Translations under genes and position numbers: made by a program | Shown: positions 1 through 10,504 of the stretch, piece after piece | How the letters are laid out: the number at the start of each line of letters is the position of its first letter | Numbering within the stretch: the first letter of the stretch is position 1 | Origin: Hirsutella rhossiliensis | Taxonomy: Eukaryota > Ascomycota > Sordariomycetes > Hypocreales > Ophiocordycipitaceae | Assembly: GCF_020360975.1 (NCBI RefSeq) | Contig: NW_025408688.1 | Location: 792,439-856,438 of the forward strand | Reading direction: 5' to 3' | Length of the DNA: 64,000 nt | The notes under the pieces: generated by a model | The model's database searches: none | What the model was told of the DNA's origin: nothing | The model's input: the letters and a program-made list of their open reading frames with translations, nothing else

Positions 1-1347
1 ACGAAAACAATAGCCGTCGCACTAAGATGTATACACGTACATAAGTTACTCATAAGGTGTAAGCTTGCAAGCTTGGTAAGGCACGACGTTGTTCCGCCGT
101 GTTTGTAGGTTAACAAACCCACAACACCTTAAGCCCAACGGCTACTCTACTACTCCGTCCGTAACAAGGTTATCGATCCTCGTCAATGGCACCTCGGGAT
201 GTTTCCTTTAGCCCACAATATCCGATCCTCGGCCCCGGTGCCGGTCTATAATATGCGATGTAGTACCTGCTTCGTCCTTTCCGCACGAAGTAGTATCTCG
301 GAGGGTTGATGGTGGAGCCTTGTGCCGTTCCGTGTGGTAATATCCAATGTGCCCGCGGCCGAGGAGCCTACCGATCCGCGGCAGAAGAAGGATCATACGA
401 ATTACGAGTAATTAGTACTTGTACGGGCAAGGTCGGTATGGGACGAGCTTGATGAGGTTAGTCTGGCGTGTGAGTGAGGAGTTGGGTGGGTTAACAATAC
501 CCACAACACCATAAAAATCGACCGCTAGTACGAAGTATTAACAAGGTTATCAATCCTCGTCAATGGCACTGCGGGGCATGTTTTCATTCAGCCCACAAAT
601 TCTGAGCTCTACTCGTACCTTTTCAATCTCGAGATATTCCCGGACGAGCCATAATAAACGACCTCTAATCTCGATCACTCTCGGTGCTGTCCGGCCCAAG
701 CGATGCCGTCTTGTACTATTTATTGCATGACGACTGGGTTTGGTTTTCATCGACGCAGTCCGACACAGGTCCGTCCGTCGGACCGGAGGTTCCGAGAAAC
801 AGTACTAGGAAATAGCACGCCGTTGGATCACACTGCAGTAGGAACCATATGGGCTGGTGTAGCTTGTTGTTGCTTGCGCTCTCTCTTCATGTGATGACGC
901 TTGAACGCTTGAAACGAAGGATGACGACCGAGGAACCGCTGCGGGCTTTGAGGGTACGGGCCGGAATGGCGGAGTCTGGCCCATATCAATATACAAAGGG
1001 ACAACTCATTCGTGGAACGTGAAGCTACTACTACCTGCTTAGAGCATTGTACATGTACAAAGCTGTCGGGTTGCCCAGGTGGTCTGCGGCGACGGTCGGT
1101 TGCTCGATATTATCGCACTCCCAACGTTTCTTCGAGTCCCTTCAGCTCATCATCATGCGCTTGACCGCTGTTATCATCACCGGTGCTGCGGCTCTTCTTG
1201 TCCAGGGTCAAGAAGTCTACATCGTAGGCACTTCTGATGCAGCTCAACCAACGAGCGGTGCGGCAAAACCGAATGCCAACAAGCCTTCGTACTATTTCCA
1301 ACCGTTTTCCTACACACTCACCAGTACCGTAAGGTGAGATGCGCATG
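1..1347. repeat. Segmental duplication, left copy
   Basis: This block matches 54387-55732 almost base for base, with only a few small indels and substitutions. It starts at or before the window edge and stops abruptly at about 1347, where the right copy continues into GH1 intron 1 and this copy continues into the Crypton. It holds a GH1 promoter region and first exon. Within it the sequence around 100-390 and the sequence around 490-700 are diverged copies of one module, sharing CCCACAACACC and CCTCGTCAATGGCAC. Confidence 0.95.
1155..1333 (+). pseudogene. GH1 beta-glucosidase-like first exon, truncated copy
   Basis: This is the first exon of a secreted glycoside hydrolase family 1 gene, identical in protein to the exon at 55540-55718. 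The ATG at 1155 opens a hydrophobic signal peptide (MRLTAVIITGAAALLVQGQ), and the exon ends at a GTGAGA donor at 1334. No second exon follows: after fourteen bases of intron the sequence becomes a Crypton and then a copia gag fragment. Only about 60 residues remain and no catalytic part is present, so the copy cannot make an enzyme. The start follows the right copy; an in-frame GTA/ATG further upstream at 1047 would put the signal peptide internally and is less likely. Confidence 0.8.
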
Positions 1348-1482
1348 CTTATCGGTGGTGCCCGCAATTGCGTCGTAATTCACTTAGGCCACGTGACCAC
1401 TTATCGCCCGCAAAACGCCGCCCGTGAAATCGTGTGCAGGACGCCTGATAAGTGCATTTGATAAGTTCCCACCCGACTTATC
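1348..1482. repeat. Left-end CTTATC/GATAAG motif cluster of the Crypton
   Basis: Five copies of one hexamer or its complement lie at 1348-1353, 1400-1405, 1447-1452, 1460-1465 and 1477-1482. This is far denser than chance in GC-rich DNA. They could be recombinase or GCR1_C-domain binding sites. The hexamer is also a GATA-factor site. Confidence 0.6.
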
Positions 1483-1543
1483 GGGTTTCCGGCCAACCCA
1501 GCCCAGACATTCGCCCCGTAGGAAGGTTGCCCGATCGACCGAG

Positions 1544-4061
1544 ATGGCCGCGGACGACTCGTACACGGCAGCTGACGAGCGCGCCCGTGCCCGGAGGGCG
1601 GGCATCCAGGCGAAGAAGGACGAACAGCCGGCGAACACGACGCGGAGTTACGCGGCGAAGCAGCGGGAGTGGAAGGCGCGTCCCCCGGCCGGTCCTCCAC
1701 TTCGATCCCTGTCACGTACGGCCCCCTAGGCGGCTAACAGACAAATGCGTATAGGCCTGGTGCCATACGCCTCGGGCTGCAGCAGACGGCTCGCTCTATA
1801 GCTGGCCCGACGGCGAGCTCGTAACGCCGGACAAGCTGGCGGCGTGGCTCAAAGAGGATATCCTGTTACGACGCGTTGTGCCGCCGCAGAAGAAGAAGCC
1901 GCGCGCGCGGGTAAGATTAGGGCAACGGCAACGGCGAGGCCGTACAGGTACGGCAACAGCGCGAACAGGAGCAGCTCGAGGCCGCGGCCATGGCAGAGGC
2001 CGAAAGCCTGGCCGAAGCTTTGAGGTCCCCTGGCCGAGGCCGCCGAGCTGCTCGCTGACGACCGCGAGGGCTACGTGCCACCCACAGGCCTCGCGACGGC
2101 TGCAGTAGACCTTACCGAAGGGTCTTTGCTTACGAGGGGCACTATCGACGCCTATATCGCGGCCGTTATCGAGCTATGGAGGCTCCAGGTGGCTCACGGC
2201 AACGCGAATACGGAGAATCCCGGGCGCCGCCGTACGAGGATTCCTTGAGCAACGGGGCCGGCAGCGGGGAAGCACGACCGCGCCTCCTTTAAAGACCGCG
2301 GAAGCGACGGGATCCAGGCCGGCTACCTCCCGATGAATGGCTTCGGATCCAGGATCTCCTTCTCACTGGCGCCGCGTATACGCCGCAAAACCTCCGTACG
2401 CGAGTCGACCTCCTCTTCGGCCACTACTACCTCTTACGGGGGGAGAACCGGCGCAAGATGGAGCTTGCAGACCTATCCCTACTCGACTATCCGCCTTCGG
2501 AGGGCCCGACCCCCTGTGGTTGCCTGGTAAGCCTTTTACGGGACGGCAAGCTAAATAAGACGGCGAGGAAGGAGTTTATGGGCGCGCTCCGGCACAAGGA
2601 CCCTTATTCTGTACGCAAGGGCCCTAGCACAGCTCTTCTTTGGCGCTGGCACGTCGCCGGCGAACCGCCCCGTCCTTCCGGCGCCGTCAGGACTGGTATC
2701 GGATCAAGGTCCTCGTCGGGCGGGACCGCGAGCAGGAGCTCGTACCCGACGCAGCTACAAGAGACCTGGCGTATCTTCGGCGCTGCCGGCCTTATCGCGT
2801 CGAAGAAGACGCACCTCCCGCGCAGGGTGGGCGCCCAGGACGCGGAGACCCATGGCACGTCGCTCGCCCAGATCTCGCAGGCCGGCCGCTGGAACCAGAG
2901 CGTGCTCTGCCAGGCATATCTTACGCACCTACCGCGGCAGTTCATGCGTATCGTCGCCGGCTTCTCGGCCTCCCGGGGACTACTCGCGCGTGCGGCTCAC
3001 GAACCCCCGTACGTCTTACAAAAGCAGCTGTGGCCGTGGATCGAGGAGTGGGAACCCCGCTTTGAGGCGCGGGCGCGCCGGCAATGCTGGGCAGAAGGCG
3101 GTCTCGACGACGACGACCTAGCCGCTGACGGCTTCCTTAAGCTTATGCGGCGCCTGCGTATAGTACTTCTGCAGGACCTGGCCGTCCTACAGCTCCGCTA
3201 CCCGTCGCTACCGTTCTTCGCCTACGCCCTTTGGCGGGCCCGAGTGGGACGAGTTCGCCGTCGCCGTGCGGTCCACCGCGGTAGGGGCTATGGAGCCGGT
3301 AAGCCTGCTCGTACGACGCGCGCTGCCGGAACTAAGCGGCGTCATAGAGAGCACGCGGGAGGCCCTGTTACAGAATAGTCAGCGGCTCGCCATCCGGCTT
3401 GAGGCCCGGCTGGACGGGATTCAGGGCGGCCTCGATGCCCTCCTCCAAGGCAAGGTCCCTATCACCTTTACCGGCTACTTCGGAGCCGGGTCAGCAGAGG
3501 CGCTGGCCCCAGCCCCGGCCCCGGCCCCGTCAACAGTACCTACCTTGAATCTCAATACAGCCCGGCCCTGGCCCCGGCCCCGCCCCAGAGCCTCTGGTAC
3601 CAGGCATGCCTATCGTCACAGCCCTGGCAAGGGTCTTTACGGTGGGGACGTCTGGAAGGAATGGGGTGAAGGGTTTGCAGGTCAGAAGGCCGTACGGGAG
3701 CTGGAAGAGACGTGGGAAGCCGCTGGCGCCGGGGAACGGGGTCAGAGTGCAGTTCTGTCGCCGGAAGGTGATCTGGGACGAGCTGTTGGCCCGTATGGCG
3801 TCCGGCAAATGCAAGGAGGCGGCCGTTGCAGAGCTAGAGCTGTTACGCGCCGGCCGAAGCTTGAACCGACTCGTCGACGAGCTCAAACAGCGCCGACGGC
3901 GGGGCCAGGATCGGGGCCAGGGCCAGGGCCAGATACGGGTACAGGTAGGGACCCCCGTGCCCGATGACCCAGGTCCAGGCCCGGGACCAGGTCCAACTCG
4001 AGGTCAGGGCCGTCGGGGCGGAGGACCCGGATGGGAAAGCGGACCGCCCTCGTCGACGTAA
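1544..4061 (+). pseudogene. Crypton tyrosine recombinase (Ndc10_II plus GCR1_C domains), frameshifted
   Basis: This is the recombinase that would cut and join the Crypton. Reading across frames, the N-terminal core-binding part starts at MAADDSYTAADERARARRAG and includes RSYAAKQREWKA and YSWPDGELVTPDKLAAWLKE-like text near 1800. The catalytic domain resembling centromere-binding CBF3/Ndc10 domain 2 covers about 2330-3250. The H-x-x-R box is seen as THLPRR near 2810, then GRWNQ, and the likely nucleophile tyrosine is in AYLTHLP (codon 2917-2919). A GCR1_C-like helix region (FCRRKVIWDELLA) lies near 3750-3890, followed by a Gly/Pro/Gln-rich tail. At least five frame changes break it, so it is inactive as read. 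Family assignment is from recalled motifs. Confidence 0.8.
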
Positions 4062-4354
4062 GCCAGCCGCCTCGTAGAGTCTTTATACATATTTATATCC
4101 ATGTAACTAGACATATTTTTGAGGATCAAAGGGCCGTAGGATCGGTGCATTACTATCTCGCAGTTCCTGTAGCCGAGCCTAGCCCCCCCATTACCCATTC
4201 GCGGCGCTGCAACGCAAATATCTCGACGGACAGTAGCCTATACGGAGTGCTCCTCGACCAAACGCGCCGCCGGAGTGGAGTAGTCCCCCAGGCCCCGGAA
4301 TGGCCTCGATTGGGCTGCTGGCCGTGGAGATATTCGCGTGCGCGGCGCCGGGCA

Positions 4355-4436
4355 CTTATCAGATGGTAGATATGTAATCGCATACGATTTCCCGAAATTA
4401 CTCCGCAAATCGACCCCACGATAAGTCCTGCTTATC
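4355..4436. repeat. Right-end CTTATC/GATAAG motif cluster of the Crypton
   Basis: Three copies lie at 4355-4360, 4420-4425 and 4431-4436. The last two form an inverted pair with a five-base spacer. This mirrors the left-end cluster and is the basis for the right boundary. Confidence 0.5.
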
Positions 4437-5360
4437 ATGTACGTTACCTCTTTTAATCCCTCCGTATGATCGTTTTGGCTGTTGCTCCGCAATTTCCCGG
4501 ACTTTCCTAGCTGCAAGTTGGTAGGTCCACTGTGTCGAAGCAGCTGCTGCTAGGGAAGGTGCTGGTGCGGTCCTTGTCGTATAAGGTCGAAGGGCCTTAT
4601 AGTGGTTAAATTGCGCAATAACAGCTTCTTCGTCAAGCTTTCGGCCCTCTTCTCGAAAGACTGTTGCGTAGCCGTCACTTAGGTGCCTAATCACATTAGC
4701 AAGGTCACGCAACCACTGGCCTGTAAGGGCCTCGGTAATAAAATAGAGGTCTGCATCCTCCATAATCTCTTCCCATTTTGTTAGCCAGTCCGAAAGGCTC
4801 GTTCTTGGCCCGTAGCTTTGAATATGACTGTGGTATTGCCTCCTGATCCGTTCAGTTATAAAGCCGGGAGTAGGGGCCGTCGAAGTCTCTAGTTTGATTA
4901 GCCACTGACGAAGAGAGTCACCTTCCCGCAAAGAGGTCAGCTTTGCCTTGCTGACTGAGTCCGTAATAGCTGATCTAGCTGCTGTAATAAGTTTTATCTC
5001 GTAGAGATATCGCTTTCGTCGAGTCTCGTAGTCATTAGCCGCATTTCCATACGCCTTTTGCTGCGTAGCTGTAAGATCAGTATATCTAATAGCCGCAGGA
5101 ACAGCACTAATAGCAGCAGGAACAGCACTAGCTGTGGCCGAACGAATGTTAGCGGAAGGTTGGGAGGTAGCTGCGTCGGCTGTGGTAGGCGAGAAATCAG
5201 CGTATTGGGGTTCTCGAGGAAGGGTGAATGGCTGCGCGTTATCTTCAAAGAGAAGATGATGAATCAAAAAGTCCGTATGGGATCGAAGCTCTTTTATCCA
5301 TTGATCCCAATCTTGGGGCTCCGAAAGAATTGTTCGTCGTGATGCTAGGTTCTTCGACAT
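4437..5360 (-). pseudogene. Ty1/copia Gag fragment
   Basis: One open frame of about 300 residues starts at an ATG at 5360-5358 (MSKNLASRRTILSEPQDWDQW) and reads as the N-terminal half of a copia Gag. It has an early W-x2-W motif, a long helical middle and a run of tryptophan-containing helices (SDWLTKWEEIMEDADLYF). The frame runs into the Crypton end and closes at 4398, before any zinc knuckle, so the zinc-binding and Pol parts are missing. Upstream, 5453-5463 is a primer-binding site and the LTR lies beyond it. The family differs from the other copia elements in the window at protein level. Gag would package element RNA in cytoplasmic particles. Confidence 0.7.
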
Positions 5361-5452
5361 CTTCGCTGACTGTATAATTTGAGAGGCAACAAGGATGAAG
5401 AAAGGCTGGTTGCAATCTGCACACCGGAAGTTACAGAAACTCTGTTTCTCCC

Positions 5453-5463
5453 GGGCTCATAAC
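5453..5463 (-). other. Copia primer-binding site (half initiator-tRNA type)
   Basis: On the minus strand this reads GTTATGAGCCC, complementary to the anticodon stem-loop of fungal initiator tRNA-Met. Drosophila copia is known to prime from a cleaved half-tRNA of this kind. The same eleven bases follow the LTR at 59386-59396. Confidence 0.65.
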
Positions 5464-5870
5464 TCTCACGAAGAGAGCATGCAAGTGGGCATTGATTGTT
5501 TTAATAATGGGTGTGTTCTGTTGTATTCCGTTGTGTCTGTCCCTCTTGCAATGCCCTCTAAGCCTCTTCTAGGCTCCCTATTTAAATCCCTTGGTTCCCT
5601 ATTGATATCCCCTTTTCAGTTGTATAGGTACAATATCTAGGAGGCTGGGCTCCTTTCCCCAGCCTCCCCTTTACATACTGACTTTCCCTAGTCGCCGAGG
5701 GCTCTTTCAGCTTCCCCCGTATATGCAGTCTCTCTACAGCCTATGTGGCTGCCTAATGCGGTCTCCTAATAGCCTTCTGCAGCCTCAGAACTCTCTGCAG
5801 GCTGCCTTTCTGTCTAGCCTGTCGGGGCCCTTAGCTGTATAAGTTACCCCTTATGGCCACCCCGAGCTCA
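5464..5870 (-). repeat. LTR-like region of the gag fragment
   Basis: This is the sequence beyond the primer-binding site, upstream of gag on the minus strand. It carries a TATA-like TTTAAATA (plus-strand TATTTAAA near 5578) and a strong hairpin. The inner boundary is set by the primer site; the outer boundary is a guess because no second LTR is present. Confidence 0.45.
5640..5667. other. Perfect 10-bp hairpin in the LTR-like region
   Basis: GGAGGCTGGG at 5640-5649 pairs with CCCAGCCTCC at 5658-5667 across an eight-base loop. It may be an RNA structure in the element transcript. Confidence 0.7.
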
Positions 5871-6577
5871 AGATCTCAGACGTGCTTCGCGACAAACTTC
5901 GACACTATCCTGGCCGCAACGCGCTAACCCAGCTCCGCCTACGCCTACCTTCGACTCTTTTGCCAATCACTTGCTTTTATCCGTGCTCAAAAAGGACTGA
6001 TGAAGACGATTTCATTTGTAAATGGCTCACTTAGCGATGCCGCGAACAATTCCAGGGAGATGAGGTTAACGACTTGCAGCCGTTGTCGCCGCCACTGCCG
6101 TACAGTATGTGACTCTTATAGACTTATAGAGCCGAATATAACTACCAAAATCCCATCCTGGCTCGGAGGAATAAAACTCGGGCTACTTATGTGGACACAA
6201 TTAGCCAGCTGGCAGATACAGTACTGTACTCAAAGTGAATTATCTACACAAATAACCATATTCCACTCGGTCAACTCCGAAGAGGCCCCTTGCTTGTTCC
6301 ACGATCTCGCGGCTAACGATTTGGCAACCCCGGCTGAAATTGAAGATCGTCCCATCGTCACGTCGCATCCGCGTGTCTTCGACTTCATTTCTGTCCGCAG
6401 CTTTATCCCCACAATAACACTTGCAGCCGATGCCACTGCCTTGCGGTAAGTGGCTAGTAATGAGTTGCTTCGAAGATAAATCCCGTGGGCAGGCTTGGGG
6501 CCAGATAGCTTTGCGGCAGCGCTTTATGACCTAACCCCTTAATGCGCCCCCCTCCCCCCACAGGTTCCGTATGCTTT
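5871..6577. other. No gene recognised
   Basis: The longest open frame (6000-6449, +) has no recognisable domain, an odd composition and an opposing open frame. I treat it as chance. The 6540-6562 stretch is a C-rich tract. Nothing else stands out. Confidence 0.5.
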
Positions 6578-7637
6578 TCATCGCGACTAGAGGATATTAG
6601 TATAATAGGAATCCGAATCATGACAGTTTCTGCTTACGTGTGATCTGTATGCACCACATGATGCCGATGCCGCGGAACCCTTCTTTGGGATGCTCGAATA
6701 CTGGCAAGTCTTCCCCCCTGCAACGCACCGCTCACATGGTTGGGTCCTGCTACATCTGGATTTCCTTGCCCTGCAGGCCTGGCAAGCCCGGTCGGCTCTT
6801 CGGATGATGTTGGATGTCTGCGAGAAGAACAAGCAGCCCGGCTGTGGTCGTTCATCCTGCCCTGCCACCTGTTGCACAGAGAGCTGGTTGTCACTGTTGC
6901 TGTCGACGTGCACGGTTGTGGGCTTCCCTAGCATGGCGCCCATGCCTATGGACCGGACTGTCGCACCCTTCGGACTCGTATCGCCATGGCTGTCGGCGCG
7001 GGGAGCGTTGATCACAGGTATTGACTGCGAGGTGACGGCTCTGACGGTCAAGCCCATGGTGGGCGGCATCTGAGGCGCGCACTGCACGGCTATCCGCTTG
7101 CACCACTCCCGACAAGGGGGACTGTGTACTGGGAAAGTGACGAATCACGACTGACTCTTCACCGATCTTGCCATAATCTGTCGCCCTGCTCTCATACGGT
7201 GGGCTCGGCTCGTACACCACACTAGGGAACGGATTTGGCTCCTCAACATCAGCCAGGCTTTGGAAGCCCCGGTGTGTCCCATGCGATGCAATGCAAACCT
7301 TTGAATGGGATTTCAGGTCGTTTTCATCAACGTATGACAGTGAGCAGCCCGCCACCAGACATACATAGTATCGATCGCGGTGGGAATGTGGTTGCTCCAT
7401 GTTAGATGGCGCTACTGCATATGTGAATGCCGACCTCTGCTGGACTTGTGCCGCGCCGGATGCGAAGGCTTCTCGCTGCTTCCCGTGCAAGGCATGAACT
7501 CTGCTCAGTTCACTGCTTTTACACTGGTCCGGCAAGTTGCAGTTATATTCAGGGGCGGTGGCGAGGAGTGCTTCGGCGTATGTTGCCAAGTCAAAGACTC
7601 GCTCATCCTCAGTACGAGGGCTAGCTTCATCCGCCAT
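6578..7637 (-). CDS. C2H2 plus Zn2Cys6 putative transcription factor, one frameshift
   Basis: A likely nuclear DNA-binding regulator. The ATG at 7637 sits in a good context (CGCCGATGG). Around residues 90-115 one C2H2-like finger is visible (CLVAGCSLSY then H-x4-C-x3-H spacing). Near the C terminus is a complete Zn2Cys6 binuclear cluster, CQACRARKSRCSRTQPCERC continuing to a sixth cysteine (about 6700-6790). The two parts lie in different frames, with the switch between about 7085 and 7165. No credible intron bridges it, so this is a one-base indel or sequencing error. A 51-nt intron at 6637-6587 (GTAAGC, TACTAAT, TAG) follows the cluster and leads to a stop after two codons. Zn2Cys6 clusters are usually N-terminal, so the C-terminal place is unusual. 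It lies close to the bZIP gene on the same strand. Confidence 0.65.
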
Positions 7638-8394
7638 CGGCGAAATTCGGCGCAGAAGACGGCTAATATGTCGTAGTTCGGATACTCAAGCTCGGTGGAG
7701 GGCTTGGCGTGGCCGCGTGGGTGCCATGGAAATACGCAGCCAGGGCCGAGGAAAGTTTTGGACTTTATAGTGCTCGACCTTGCACCACAAGGCTGAAGCC
7801 CGAGGCGACTAGAGTATTATCAGTATACTAGAGCCAAAACGCACCTTGAGGAGGAATCAGGCCGAGATGGGTATGCCAAATCATGTTTGATGGAAACAGG
7901 CAGGAATACCATGCGCGCCCCATGCCGGATGCTACTCGACCTGAATTGATTGCTGGCTGCGGCACCTTGTAAGCTTTGCACAGGATAATGCATGAAAGAC
8001 TATTGCTCCTAAAGTAGCTCTTCCCTCTGGACCAGGCAGCTGGCCTGGACCTCTCAAGGCAGCAGCGGAACCAACAGGCAAAGGTCGGAGTCTTACGTTC
8101 GCGTAACCACTGAGACTGCGGGTTGCAAGACAAATCTGGGCTCTGTACCCTTGAATGCCTCGCCATATCATGTTCGCTTACGCGCACTCGGCTCACGTTC
8201 GCTACGATAACGGATTTGCGGTTACTGATCAACTACAGGCTTGTGGAACCAATGACTACCACCTTGATCTCTGGGCTTCGATGAAATACAGTCATAGAAC
8301 AGGTGACGGCGTTGAAGGGAATGTTTGTATTTACAGGCAATTCCCAGCATCAACATGTACATTTCTGCTGTCACCGCTGGCCGAGGCATGGAAA
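7638..8394. other. Intergenic, upstream of the C2H2/Zn2Cys6 gene
   Basis: This is the 5' region of the regulator on its left and the 3' region of the bZIP gene on its right. Open frames here (for example 7828-8232, -) show no domain, and I see no further gene. Confidence 0.5.
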
Positions 8395-9258
8395 TCAACC
8401 GCCGGAGGTGCTTCCTGGAGGAACGTAATGTGGTATCGTCGAGTCTGAATATGTATATGTCGGTAGAGAGCGTTGTAAGTGCATTGCCGGACGGTCGCCC
8501 ATAAACATAGCCTGTGTTGTGGCCATGGGTTGGCCGGGACTGTCCAGCATCGACGGAGACGGATGCTCACAATGAACACTGCCTTGTCGCGTGGTGCTCA
8601 CACGACTGAAAGGGGTTATCAGTGGGCATTTGTATTGAACCCCCAATCCCATGACTGCGGTAGCCATGCCCATGTGATGTTGATAGCCGTAGGAGGACGT
8701 CGTGAGCTGCGACGACTCCAAGATAGACGACCTCGTCGTCGACCCGCTGGTAGTGGAGGGATCCCGACATGACTGTCTCGGCAAATAGAGGGAAGAGAGG
8801 GAGAAGTCTTGATCTAGATTGGCTAGTCGACGCGGCACCAGGAGCTGTTCCAGCGACTGGACGGCGGCCCCAGGGTCGCCGGCGCGAGAAGGATGGTCTT
8901 GGTCGGCATCAAGTGGCACGAAAGTCCCCGACTGCAAGAAATGGGCAACATGGTCGTCACTAAAGCCATGCCTGTTGAGAAGCTCCCGTAGCTGCTTGTT
9001 CTCCTCAGCTACTCTCCTCGCAGCTATCTGGATCTCGGTCGAAGCCTCGATGCCCTGGAGCTCGCATACCCTCAGTCGCTGTTCGAGCTCCTGGACATAC
9101 TCTCTCCGTCGGGCGCGCGATCTCCTTTGGTTGTCTCGAATTCGGACTAAGCTGTTCTTCTGCTAGAGCAGAGAAAGAGACGGAGTCTCGTGTTAGAAAA
9201 GGCTATTCCTGTCGATGGTATCGCCTAGGTTTATGTCACTTACTGCGGGGGCTGTCAT
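8395..9258 (-). CDS. bZIP transcription factor, two exons, intact
   Basis: A 260-residue nuclear regulator binding DNA as a dimer. Exon 1 is only five codons (9258-9244, M-T-A-P-A). A clean intron runs from 9243 to 9163 (GTAAGT to CTCTAG, 81 nt). Exon 2 (9162-8395) opens straight into the basic region: RIRDNQRRSRARRREYVQEL with the N-x7-R signature, then a leucine-zipper helix with an internal CELQGIEAS segment and RRVAEENKQLRELL. This layout is typical of a fungal bZIP family with the same ENK-LR-LL tail. The remaining 150 residues are Ser/Thr/Pro/Gln-rich and low in structure, as in activation regions. The frame is unbroken from start to TGA, unlike most genes here. The intron join was deduced from frame and splice signals. 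Targets are unknown. Confidence 0.88.
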
Positions 9259-10504
9259 TTAGCTTGCAGGCTTGTCTATAGACTCTTCTTGCTCAGTGAA
9301 GGGGGAAAGCAAAATAAAAATAAAAATCAGGTGAATAGTCCCGTAAGTAGAGTATCGGTCCAATGCTGGGTGTCGGGAAAGAATGGGGGTTGGCAAAAGG
9401 AAAAACGAGGAAATGGACAAAACTTGTTAGATCTCTGGCAAGGGAAGTATTTGGGGAAAGAACAAGTAAGATAGCTACAGCAGCTTCACGCCTTCTTTGC
9501 TTGGCCGCGTGCTGGTCATGGCGTAGCCCTTGCAGTCTTCCCAGGGGCTTGGACAAAGGACAGTCGGATTTGCATTTTACGGGTCACATTTGTCCCGTGT
9601 TGGTGGGAAATGGAATACTCGCCCCTGAGTAAACGTGATGAGTCGGTTGGTTAGCTGGACCGAGTCTTGGGAGCCGCTCGCTTTAGAGCCCCTGCCTGTT
9701 TGCCAATATTTCATAACTGTCATATCCAACCAGTATTGCAGAACATCCGTACCTCGGCAGCCGCGGACGCAGGTCTCACAGAGGCTACCTTCTTCTTCCG
9801 AGGTGGATGCCGACGTGGGCAGCCCTTCCCTTGTCACGAGGCTTCCTTCCCTGCGAGCTTCGCCACCCCCCAGCACTTCCCATGCCAGGACGAGGGAAGA
9901 GAAATCAACAGGCAGAATCCTGCGTCACGCTCACCCCCTGACTCCCACTGCAGGGGAGCTAAGGGCCAGTCTGCATGCATGGTTCGGAAGAGGCGGTCCG
10001 CCCAGTCACCCTAGACTCTAGAGATTCGTCCCGGTGCCTATTTGGAAGTTGGCTGCTGGTGGATTTGGGATGTGATCGACGCGTAGATGCAGAAGCTGGA
10101 GGTGTCCTGGTCAGGGATACATGGACTATTTGATGCAAGGGATGGTTGAAGACTTAGGCTGACTGGTAGACGTCCCCCCGAAGGGGTGGCTCACAGGCAT
10201 CAGCCAAGCAACAGCGGACCACAACCCCGAAACAGGAGGAAGGTGCATGAGCCAACCCGGCTGAAAGTTGGCATGAAGTGGTCAAGGTCGCATTGTGGAG
10301 GACCTGCGGGATAATTTGCTGGAGCTCACATCAGGGGTTACAGACAAGCTCGACCCGGGAAACCCGTTCCACACTCGTGCGGAAAGCAGAGGAACATAGA
10401 CACCAACCCACCTATTCTTTGTCTTCCCTATCACTCTCCTTGTTCTTGCAGCTCTCTGAGAGCCAACGAGCGGCGGACGATCTAACGAAGGCCTTTTGCC
10501 CACC
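9259..10504. other. Intergenic, between divergent bZIP and unknown genes
   Basis: This 1.2-kb region lies between two divergently transcribed genes and should hold both promoters. An A-rich tract (9310-9330) lies close upstream of the bZIP start. CT-rich tracts near 10410-10460 precede the start at 10505, typical of fungal promoters. The open frames at 9635-10021 show no known domain. Confidence 0.5.

Larger units (their letters stand above)
1348..4436 (+). mobile_element. Crypton-type tyrosine-recombinase transposon
   Basis: A GC-rich 3.1-kb element carries one degraded Ndc10/Crypton-like tyrosine recombinase with a GCR1_C-like DNA-binding tail. The left end is fixed by comparison with the uninterrupted GH1 intron at 55719-55793: the two copies diverge after GCGCATGC. 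The right end is less certain and is placed at the last CTTATC motif before sequence that reads as copia gag. Both ends carry several CTTATC/GATAAG hexamers, and the element begins and ends with CTTATC. Cryptons have no long terminal inverted repeats and make no classical target duplication; none is visible here. GH1 intron sequence does not resume on the right, so a deletion or rearrangement followed or accompanied insertion. Confidence 0.75.

Noticed and set aside
3470..4020. GGCCCCGGCCCC-type tract as a minisatellite
   Set aside because: It is the Gly/Pro/Gln-coding low-complexity part of the Crypton recombinase.
1348..4436. Starship captain (DUF3435 tyrosine recombinase) and giant mobile element
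   Set aside because: The recombinase reads as Ndc10/Crypton type with a GCR1_C tail, and the element is 3 kb with its own ends.
6000..6449. Open frame of 149 residues
   Set aside because: No domain, unusual composition and a competing frame on the other strand; treated as chance.
9635..10021. Open frame of 128 residues upstream of the 209-residue gene
   Set aside because: No domain and no good start context; it lies in the expected promoter region.
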